64,000 nucleotides of DNA from Jatrophihabitans sp. GAS493 (GTDB lineage: Bacteria > Actinomycetota > Actinomycetes > Mycobacteriales > Jatrophihabitantaceae), in the NCBI RefSeq assembly GCF_900230215.1, contig NZ_LT907982.1:4635568-4699567 (forward strand), in the 5' to 3' direction. The notes below the pieces were generated by a model. It had not been told where the DNA came from, did no database searches, and saw nothing but the letters and a program-made list of their open reading frames with translations. This document shows, in pieces, positions 28,585-38,800 of the stretch. A program made the position numbers and the translations under genes. Position 1 is the stretch's first letter. Every line of letters begins with the position of its first letter.

Positions 28585-29640
28585 ATGTTCAGAGGACGTA
28601 TGCTCCGCCCCGCGCTAGCCCTGCTCATCGTGGCGGTAGCCGCAGTGACGGTGCCAGCCGAATTCGCATATGCGTCGGGTTTCCGGTCGGCTCATACCAC
28701 TGGTAGGGCATCGATTCCGGCGGCGTACCGGCAGTTGGTCGAGCGTGCCGGTACCCGGTGCGCTGCCGCTCCTGTGCGCATCATCGCCGCACAGATCGAG
28801 GCGGAGAGCAACTGGAATCCACACGCCGTCAGTCGGTCAGGAGATCGAGGCATCTCGCAGTTCCAGCCCGGAACTTGGCCTAACTGGTCCAGTCCGGGAC
28901 AGTCCCCGTTCGATCCGTCCGCCGCAATTCCTGCCCAGGCGAAGTACGACTGTGCGCTGGCCGGACAGATGGCCGGTTGGCAACGACAGGGAATGCTTTC
29001 TCGTTCGATTCCGCTGACCAGGCTTATGTTGGCCGCGTACAACGCCGGCGCACATGGGGTGCTTCGTGCCGGCGGCATCCCGAACAACGGAATCACTCCC
29101 GGGTACGTCAATCGCATCATGAATCGCTCGCAGGACTACGCCTGGGCTGACAAGCCTGTCACCCAAGCCCCCCAACCGGCCGTAGCCAAGTCGCACCCGG
29201 TGGTGGCCAAACCGCGACCTAGCGCTGCCAAGGCCCGACCGGCCTCGGCCAAGCCGCATCCACCAGCCGTGCTTAGGCCGAGCGTCACGGTCGCCACTCC
29301 GGCTTTGAACTCAAGAGTGTCACAGAGTGGAGGTTTCAGCGCGCGGGGGACGGTGAGTCAGATCGGGACTCGGACCCTGTGGCTGCTCGACAACCACGAC
29401 GGCTTCACCGTTGACGAAATGGTGCCGGTCATTGGCGCGCAGTGGGCCGCGGATGACCGCCCCCTCGGCGACACCTCCGACCCACTGCCGTTCTCGCTTA
29501 GCGTCGTCCTCGTTCTTGCCGATGCGAAGTGCGGTCAAATCCTTGGCCATGCGGCTGCGACGCCTAGCGACCACCTGGACGCTCTGCCCGCGGGCTGCAC
29601 GATCGCCTCAACCATTCGTGTCCGGGTGATGAGTCGGTAG
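28585..29640 (+). CDS. Secreted lytic transglycosylase (SLT/Goose-lysozyme-like fold)
   Basis: A 351-residue exported peptidoglycan-cleaving enzyme. A Sec signal (ALALLIVAVAAVTVPAEFAYA) precedes the catalytic domain at about residues 45-185. The domain has the catalytic Glu in AAQIEAESNWNPHAVS, the GDRGISQFQPGTW motif and MLAAYNAGAHGV, all hallmarks of transglycosylase SLT domains. A Pro/Ala/Lys-rich linker (about 190-235) leads to a C-terminal beta-type domain of about 100 residues that I do not recognise. The ATG at 28585 is preceded by GGAG at 7 nt. A GTG three bases earlier is possible. A strong terminator lies 56 bp after the stop. The linker suggests passage through or attachment to the cell wall. 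Confidence 0.92.
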   Translation: MFRGRMLRPALALLIVAVAAVTVPAEFAYASGFRSAHTTGRASIPAAYRQLVERAGTRCAAAPVRIIAAQIEAESNWNPHAVSRSGDRGISQFQPGTWPNWSSPGQSPFDPSAAIPAQAKYDCALAGQMAGWQRQGMLSRSIPLTRLMLAAYNAGAHGVLRAGGIPNNGITPGYVNRIMNRSQDYAWADKPVTQAPQPAVAKSHPVVAKPRPSAAKARPASAKPHPPAVLRPSVTVATPALNSRVSQSGGFSARGTVSQIGTRTLWLLDNHDGFTVDEMVPVIGAQWAADDRPLGDTSDPLPFSLSVVLVLADAKCGQILGHAAATPSDHLDALPAGCTIASTIRVRVMSR

Positions 29641-29695
29641 GCGCTCTACGATGAACCGCTCTGTTGACAGATTGCGCTGACGCATCCGACCGGGT

Positions 29696-29757
29696 GGGTC
29701 TGCTGCACGGATATGTGACAACGCCGTCACCGAACCGTGCAGCAGACCCCTTTCTTG
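29696..29757 (+). terminator. Rho-independent terminator after the lytic transglycosylase gene
   Basis: A perfect 15-bp stem, GGGTCTGCTGCACGG (29696-29710) pairing with 29735-29749, has a 24-nt loop and a tail CTTTCTT. The T-rich tail is on the plus strand, so it ends the transglycosylase transcript and separates it from the convergent giant gene. Confidence 0.88.
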
Positions 29758-29847
29758 CGGCGGGACGTAGTGCTGTACGAATGCGCGTGATGGATCTCCG
29801 TCGGCTTGATGTCCTCGCTGGCTCACGGGATCCGGGCTCTCCGCCGA

Positions 29848-32800
29848 CTACGGGGTTCGCGGTGTATTGCCCCGATGCTGCCGGCCGCCGCGTCTGTTTG
29901 GGTCCGGTGGCGGATTCGTGCGTGTTGGGGGGCGTCGGGTACCGGTCGGGCGGCGAACAGGTGCTGTCTGGGCAGGGGTGGTGGTGGCCGGTTCTCCACT
30001 CTGAATTGATGAGTGCTGAGCCTGAGGCTGGGCGGAGCGCAGCATCTGCGCGAAGCGCTCCGGTTCGACGCTATGCACGAAGACTTCTAGGAGGGGACCA
30101 TCGTCGCCGCTGATTTCGCTGACTGCGTGCGTGCCGTCCAGCCACGCCGTGATAGATCGGTGCGGCAAACCCGATCCTGACCGCACTGTCCTGCCTGGCT
30201 CGATCTGCCAACGCCCGTCGGCATCGGTCTGAGTCCTCACCTCGACAGCGTTCTCCAGTGGTGGTAAGTGGCGTATCCAGCGTTGCTGAGACTCGTGCAC
30301 GATCCTGGACAGGCGGCGGTAAGCATCCAAGCGTTCGTCGGAGAGCGGATAGACGCTCACCTCGGGGTAGGGGCCGTTCGGGCCATTGACCACCCTGACC
30401 ATATGCCTGCCGTTGTACCAGGCGTAGACCGGCTCGCCGGCGCCGATCGGGCGATCGGCGTAGCCGAACGGCATCCAAGGTTCACCTGGCTCTAGCTGCC
30501 AGAAGCCATCTGTTGTAGTCAGTAGAGTCACGGCAACCCCGTCAGCCAGCGGGCTTTCGTTCGCCCGCAGCCGTAGCTGGGCGTCCTGAGCTACTGCGAA
30601 CTCTTGGTCTAGCGAACTAAGTTCGCGGGCGGTCATGGGGTACGGGAATACTTCGACCACAGGTTGGTCATCCCGGCGGCTCGTGCCCACGAACAGATGC
30701 GTGCCGGTGAGAAAAATCGTGACGTTTGGGTTTCGTTCGGAAACTTCGGAGTGCATCAGGGGTCCATGCGGGGTTACCCGCCACCCGCCACTGGCGTGCG
30801 GGCGACGCATAGCGGTTACCGCGCCGTCCACCATAGGCATGCCCAAGGCCACCCGGGCGCGGGCGTCGGCAAGTAGCGCGGCTTCCTGTCGGATGGCATG
30901 CAGCTGCGCGACAGTGAAATCATGATCCAGGAGTTCGATTTCGCTGACTCCGCTCCTTCTGGTGGTAACAGCGAGAACTCGGGCGTTGTTCACCGCTATC
31001 CTGACTGGTCGACTCCACTCATTTCGTGCAAACATCGCCTGATCGTGGCCGTAGCCGAATCGCCAGTCGCCAGTCTCATCCGTTCGACGAGTTATCTCGA
31101 CAGCATTGTCAAGTAGCGGCTGGTCGCCGCGTAGCAAGCGTCGTCGAGCCTCAGCGAGCTGCGCGGCCTCATCTCTTAGGGTCTGGACTTGCTCGGGAGT
31201 TAGCTGATGTTCCTGGAGGTCCACGTAGGGATGGCCGTCAGGACTGGTCTCGTGGCCAAGCTGGTGCGTATCGGTCACCCAAGCGACGATGTATGCGCGT
31301 GCCCCGGCGGTGACGGATTGTGTCGTGACCTGATCGATCAAGCGCCAAAGGCCGCCCTCATTGGTGGCGCGGGTGACGGCGACGCCACCGGCCAGCAAAG
31401 CGCGTCCGCTCCGAAGGCGGGCCCACGCTTCTGCTTCTAGTCGCAGGTCGGGCAGGAGATTTGCGAGGGCGGGGTATTGAAAGAGTTCGACCAATTCCTC
31501 GCTCGAAGTTTGGGGGATGGCGGCTCGCACCTGCGCGCCGCGTACAGCGATCCGAACCAATTCGTTTGGCCGCCGGTTATGCGACGGCATCGCTGGCTCG
31601 CCCGCCGACAGCCGCCACGCTCCCGTGGCGTCGGTGCTCCGGATCGTTTCAACTGGGTCACTCAGAGAAAGTTCGGTGCTTCCGCGATCCGCGGTCGTGC
31701 CGGTCAGGCGCTGCGGCTGGCTCAACCGTTGCAGTTCTCTATCGTCTAGTGGGAATTCATGTATTTGATATAGGTTTGAATTGTCAGCAAGGACGGCGTT
31801 GGTGATCAAGTGCGTGCCGTCGACGTGCGCCCGAATCAGCGTATTGGATGGGCCGATCTCGACCCGGCGTCGGCGTTGAACCGGACGAACTGTGCCGTCT
31901 TCATCGGTATCGAGGGCGAGCTCAATGGCTCCCTCCGATGCTGGCATTTCCCTCTGCAGGCGATCCACTGCGCGCTCGAGGAGCTCGTTGTGGCGTTGCA
32001 GTCTGGCCATCCGATCAGTTGTTAGGCGGAAGGGGCGGACGTGGACGTGGCGCTCACCATCATCATCGATTGCGTCACTGACTAGGTGCCTACCGTCGAA
32101 CGACAGCGACACGAGTCCCCCCTCTCGACGCCGTCCGGACGGCATCGGCTCGTCCTGCGGCTCCAGTCGCCACTCTCCGTCAGCGATCGTGCTGCGACGC
32201 GCCTGGACGGCATTGTCGAGTGCTGGCTGGCCGCGCGTCACTCGGCCTCGCACTTCGGCGAGTAGATGCCCTGGCTCGTTCTGGATCAATTCGTCGGCGG
32301 CATCCTGCCATGTGGCGTCATCGTTGTTGCGGAGGTTCCTACCACCGGCAGGCAGGCCGATGACACGAACCTGATCGTCGATCGTTAACTGATTCCACCA
32401 TCCGAGTATCTCGATCGGCGCGCGATCGGATCTTACGAGATCGAAGTTGAGGCCGATTCGCGGAACAGCGCCGGGCCGGAGCACGCCCTCGCGTTCGCCT
32501 TCCTCTCGTGAGAGAAGAGAGGGATGGACATCGAGCGGTAGACGCATGAGCGCTTCATCGACGTCCCAATTCACGTAGGTACTGTTCTCGTGTTGTCGGG
32601 CTCCTGGAGCTTGAAGGAGGTAAGCCACCACTACCGCAGCGCGTAGGAAGGGGTAGGCCTCTATCGTCGTGGTGCCGTCTGCCGTCGTCTTTACGGTGAG
32701 GCCGAGACGGGTAGCGATCTGCAGCACGATGTCGAAGAGCAGATGCTCCGTCTGGTGACCCAATGACCCTTCGAGCTGAACGGCTAGCGCGAATGCTTGA

Positions 32801-35800
32801 CGGTCAAGGCCGGCGAGGAGGCTTCGCAACGCTTCGCGTTGCAGGTCAGAAACTGCGCGTTGCGGACCGTGGACCGGGAGATATCCATGCGCACGGGCGA
32901 TCCGCTCCCAGCTCGGCACGCCCGTGCGATTGCGATGTCCGAGTCGTCCGCCGTTTTCGCGCACGGGCCGGTTGGTTGCGCTGGCAACGGCGCGGAGATT
33001 GGACCGCAGCGCGTCCACCTGCTGCTGCAGCTCATCAAGCGTCCCACCGCTCGAACTCCGCGCGGATCGCATTAGGCCTGGCAGGTCGTTGTGCTGCCCT
33101 GATCTTAACCTGGCGAAGGCGTCATTTCGGAGCATGCCGAGTTGCGTGCCCAGCGCGGCCGTCTCCACCTGCTGTCGGCCTGCGGCGTCTAGTGTCGCGT
33201 GCCAGCTCCAGGCTGCGGTCACGCTTGGATTCGCGATGGTGGCGGTAGCGGCGAGTACGACGGCGGAATCGTCAGCTGCGAGGAGGACGACTTCACCGAA
33301 CTGCGGCCGCCCGTCGCGGAATCCCGTCGTGGTTTCGGTGCTGAGATCCACCGTAGATACCGTCGTTCCATTGACGTGCACGGTACCGTCGGGAAGCAAC
33401 GTCGCCGTGGTGATGTGGGTGGGCCACCTCGTCAGCCCAAACGGTCCAACCCTCCCGGCGGGGCGTGCCGGCTCCGGTTGGTACGCCGTGGCAGAGAGCG
33501 TGTTGAAGATCCGCGCCGCCCACTGAGCATCGGCGGCTGTGACCAGCTCGGCGAGCACAGCGTCGGTGATCGAGGCACCTTCAGTTGAGAGGCGCGTCAG
33601 CCAATCGCTGAGATTTACCCGATGTTCTGAAGCGTCGTCGCCCTCGGTGAGTGTGACCGCGCCGGTCCCGGCTGGACGGACCGTGGTCGAGCGGATCGCA
33701 ATCGCGGTGAGGTCTTCGGCTGCTGCCGGGAAGTCCGAGTCAAGGTTGAATTGGCGCCAGACTCGGATGGCCTGCAGCGCATGCTGCACGTCTGCACTTA
33801 GGCCGGAGTAGGTGGGCACGCCGCGCAGGCTTTCGGCGGATGTCCCGAGAAAATCGACTACCAGGCTTACCCAGGTGCCGGCTCGAGCATCTAGGTACGG
33901 GCTCCGCTCGTTCTCCGGCAACGACTGGTCGCGCAGGACCGCCTTGAGCCTTGCAATATGCCGGCTCAGTGTCCCGGTCGGTCCGTCTGCTAGCAGACGG
34001 GACCGCAGCAATGTGTCGAGCTGGCTGATCCACGGTCTCAGTTGCGCGATTCCAGTGTCCGGTGGCCACTCGTGATGCAGGGAGCCAGCACTTGGTGCGG
34101 GGCTGAGTTGCTCGTGGATCGGACGCGCGAAGCCCGCAACTTGCGCCGAGAGTGGACGTGTTCTGACCCAGGCCCCGATCGACTCGGGTGCTGCCTCTGC
34201 CGGTGCGGTGCCCTCGATCTGTTGGTTCAATCGCCGCAGGGTTCGAAGGTCTTCTGCATGCGTGCGGATTGCGGCGAGATCTTGCTGAGCCTCGGGTAGC
34301 TCATCTAGCGCGCGTGGATCGAGTAGGTGCACCTGATCGATCTGGTGAGCGCGGAGTAAAACCCTCTGCACAGCACCCCAATCAAGTTCCGCGGACGATT
34401 CGGTCTGGGTGCTGCCGGTGCTTTGAGATCCGCTTGCCGATTGATTGTCGGCGGATTCTTGCGATGTCCCTTGATCGCTCGCCTGATCGTCGGCAGAAAG
34501 ACTGTCCCGCAGCGCCTGTAGCTCCTCGGGAGTGAGCGAGTAGGTATAGACCCGGACGTGGTGAGTCCCGTCAGCTGCGTGGAAGTCGCTGACCAGGTGG
34601 GCGCCATCAACCCAGACGGCAATCTCTTGGCCAGCCATCACGGTTCCCGAGCTCATCCAGTCGTCGTCATCGGCCAGCCGCCACTGCCCGTGCAGACCGG
34701 TGGTGACGTACAGCTCGACTGCGCCTGCCAGCGCCGGCTCGCCTCGCTCCACCCTTGCTCGAACCTCAGCAGCCATCCGCCTCGGATCGATCTGGATCAG
34801 TCGGTCGTTGTTGTCGAGCCATAAGTCGTCGTCGCTATCAGGTGGCGGACGCAGACCGAGCGCGACTTGTTGGGCAACCGGGAGTCCGTGCCACCACTCG
34901 AGAAGAGCGACCGGATCGTCGTCTGCGCGAAGGTGGTCGAGGTTCAGACGAATAGTGGGAGTGAGGATCGATGAGCGCTGACCGCGGGCGCCGGCCCTCC
35001 AACCGACATAGAAAGTGTTCCCTGGCGCTCGAGCGCCACGGACGGTGCGTGCGTAGGCGATGAAGAGCATGTGGTGGAAGTACCGGTGCGCTTGCGGTGA
35101 GGTGTCGCCGGTCTGCTCGCCAACCTGGATCGCAATGTCGCGAAGGACACCATTGGTAAGCGGCCCAACGCGTCCGAGCGTGTCGACGGCCTCCATGAAC
35201 CTGAGCCGATCCGGTTCGCGGTAGAGACCGCGCAGTCGCCGGCGTTGTTGGTCGCTAACGGTGCCCGCCGGATCGTGGACCGGAACCCATCCGGTAGGAA
35301 CCCCTCTCGTTGGGGCCTGACGGCCCGGCTCGCGCGTGTTGCTGGGCGCCGAACTGAGCGTGGCGGTCAGAGCATCGACGTGCCGACTGAATTCTCTTGC
35401 GCTGATACGGATGTTGGGGTGACGGGCGTCGCGAAGTAGCTGCTCGGATTGTGGGTGGTCTCCGCGCCGTAGTGTAGTGAACGCGGCTTCGCGAAGCTGC
35501 GCCATCCGCAGGCGTAGCGCCGACCGAGTGATGTGTTGCCGAGTGTTGAGCCCTGTCACAAACTGGTGCGTCCATCCCGCACGAGTGATGAGAACCGCGT
35601 GGTTGCCGGCGCTGATGACTAGTGTGTCGCCTGGTACCGGGCCGGCGCTCCGCGTGGCTGATCTGCCCCGGATCTGCGTAACAACGTGCCCGTTGTGGAG
35701 TTGGACGCTTCCGTCATGTGTCAGCGATGCCGTGAGGAAGTGTGTGGGCCAGGTCGAAAGGCCGAATGGTCCGGTCGGCCCGTCGGGACGCGACGGACCT

Positions 35801-38800
35801 GGTCGGTATGCTGCGCTGGGTACGCTGCTCAAGACGCGCGCGGCCCATACAGGGCCAAAGGCGGCGACAATCTCTACGATGAGGGTGTCCGTCATCTGGA
35901 TCTCGCCTCTCGAGAGTTGGGCCAGCCATTCGCCGAGATTGACTGTGTCTGTGCTCGATTCAGCGGTCGCATCAACGGGGGTTATGCGGATCGCTGAGAG
36001 GTCGTCGGCCACGGAGGGAAAATCTCGGTCGCCGTTGGTCCGCCGCCAGCTGCGGGCCGCCGCTAGTATCCGCGGAACCGGCTCGCCGATACCGGCGTGG
36101 CCCGGGGCGTTTGGCGTACTTGCGCCCAGCGCGCCGAACGGCCGAGCCTCGGCTAGCCACTGTTCGGCGCGGATCTGTACGTAAGGGTTTCGGTCGGCGA
36201 CCGGCAGAGCAGCGTCCCGGTTGATGGTTTGCAACCGGACAATGTGGCGACTCAAGGATGTGAGGGCGGCGCGCTCTGCTCCCGCACGCACGCGAAGACG
36301 TCGTGTCTCGATCAGCTGGTCAAGTAAGCCGGGGAGTTGGGTGATAGTGGCCTCGTCCGGCAGTCGGGCGCGGCCCAAATCGGGTTGGGGCGTGGCGTCG
36401 AGAAGGGCCTGCGCCGCACTGACCCAGCGAACCGCGTGCGGGACCAGCAGCGCTGTACGTGTCCACGCTGCCGCGTGATCGCTTGTCGTCATGGGCGCAG
36501 CGGCCGCGAGATCGTCGTGAATCCTTTGCACTACTTGAAGATTTGATGCGTGGAGGTGAAGGGTGCGCGGGTCGCGGTGGGCCTGTGGCAACTCCGGAAT
36601 CGCATCGGGATCCAGCATTCTCACCTCGTTCATCCACTCGAGCCGAAGCTGCATCCGCTGTGCCGTGGCCCAATCCACCGCAGCCAGCACCTCGTCGGTG
36701 CCCAGGCGGGTATCGCCGGTGACCCGAACCGACGGGTGTGCAGGTGCGGCTGCCGCGGTGTTGGGCCAGGCGGGTTCGAGAGTGTTTTCCGACCTGAAGG
36801 CATGGATGGTGGTGAGTTGGCCGGGGTTGAGGTCAGTGGCCGTCCCATTTTCGTGGTGGAGAACGATGGTTATGCCGAAGATGTGGGCCGTGCGGTCTAC
36901 GACGAGGTCGTATAAGTCGCTGTCCCACGATTCGGCGGTGCCGCCTCGGCGGATGGAACGATTGACCATTTCCGCCACATTGAAATCCCCGGGGTATCGC
37001 ATGCGATGGGAGCGGATGGCCAAGCTGAGCGCGGCGTAGAACGATTCGGGCGCGGCCCCGGCGGTCATGAACAGGGCACTATCTGCGGGCGGGGGTTGGT
37101 AGTTGTTGACGACGAGATGGTTCATGTGCGGTTCGAACCAGTCGGCGAGTACATGGCGAATGTTGACAATCACGGAGTCAATGTCGGTGACGGTATTGGG
37201 ATAGCGGAATCGGGCGAATAGCCGGGAAAGGAACTCCGGCGTGAGGACGGAGGCTAGGCTTTCCGGCCAGCAGTTGCCGACGTGGCGAACCGCGCCGACG
37301 GTCAACCAGGTACCCAGTGGTTGATAGATCTGCTGTCCGGGTCGAGGGCCAGTCGTCGCCCCGTTCTGCGGGGCCGACACCTCATCCGATTGCGCGGCGC
37401 CGGCAGTGGGGTTGAGGTCTAGGGCGCGTGTCGCAGACGTAATCCTGACAGTCTCATCGCCGGTCGGACTCGATGGCTGGTTGTCCAACCGGCGGCGACT
37501 TGGTGGTGGTTGGCTGTCCTCGGAGTTAGAGCTCTGCTCTGCTCGCCGCCGCCGCCGGCCATCATCGGCACCGGAGCGGTTTCCCGGAGTGTCGTCTCTG
37601 TCCGGGCGGCGTTGGCCAGGTTGGTTGCGTCGGTTGGAGCGGGGGGGTGCGCCGATTGACTTGGCCTGGGAGGGGTCGAGCGGGCCGGTGCCTCGACCGC
37701 CGGGAAGGCTCGTGTCCGGGGCGGTCGTGACGATGCGGCGGTTGCGGCGGATTTGCATATGCGCGGTGTTCGCGGAGTCCAGCGCCTCGAAGTCCTCCTC
37801 CGGGTGCTCGGCAGGGACCGGCTCACGCTCGCTGAGGAACCCGACGTCGCGTATCCGGACCCCGTGCACACCGAAATCGAGGAGGGTGCGCCCGTCGGCG
37901 TGGTTGAGTAGCAGGTAGATATGCCGGGATTCGCCTGGCGGGTCCACCACCACCCGCGCAATCGCACCCGCGCCGACCTCGTCCAACCGCCTGGCCACTT
38001 CCTGCCACCGAGTCGGCGCCAACGACCAGTCCGCGTGCATGCCGTGCTGACGCGGCCAGCTATCTTGGCCCGTCTCCCGCCACAGACCGAGCTGGCTAGC
38101 GAACTCGTCCATCCGATCCATGCACCAACTCTCGGCCACCGCCGCCGCGACCCCGACCCGCTGCCCATCAGGCTGTGTGAGCAACCGCTGCCGCGCCTCG
38201 TCATGCACCGATTCCGCGGCCTGCTCGATATCCGCGCGGGACAGCTGCGCCACATCTACGGCTGGCTCGAACAGTGAGCCGCCTCGCTGGGGACCGGTGC
38301 TGGTGTTGTTGCTGCGGCTGGGGTTGTTGGCGGGGTCGGCGAGGTGTCGGAGTCCGGTGGTGGTGTGGATGTGGGGGGCCCAGGTGTTCCAGTTGTGGTC
38401 GGCGGTGGGGTGTCCGTGGGTGGTTTTTCGGGGGTTGTGGGTGGTGATGTGGGTGGGGAGGAGGGGGCCGAGGGTGTCGGTTCGTGGGGTGCGGAGGGTG
38501 CGGTGGACGGCGCGGGCCCAGGTGCCGGGTTCGGCGACGGTCCCAATCCCGATCCCGGTGGTGGTGGGTGTGGTGGTGGGTGTGGTGGTGGGGAGGAGGT
38601 GTCCGGTGGGGGTGGTGTGGAGGGTGGCGGCGAGGCCTTGGAGTTGTTCGGGGCCGGTGCCGGTGAAGGCCCAGACTTGGCCGTGGGGGGCGGTGGTGGT
38701 GCGGCGTAGGGATTGGGTGAGGGGTTCGGCCAGGTGCGCGGTGTCGCAGGCCAGTAGCACGATCGGGAGGGTGGTGGGGTTGATGTGGGTGATCAACGCG

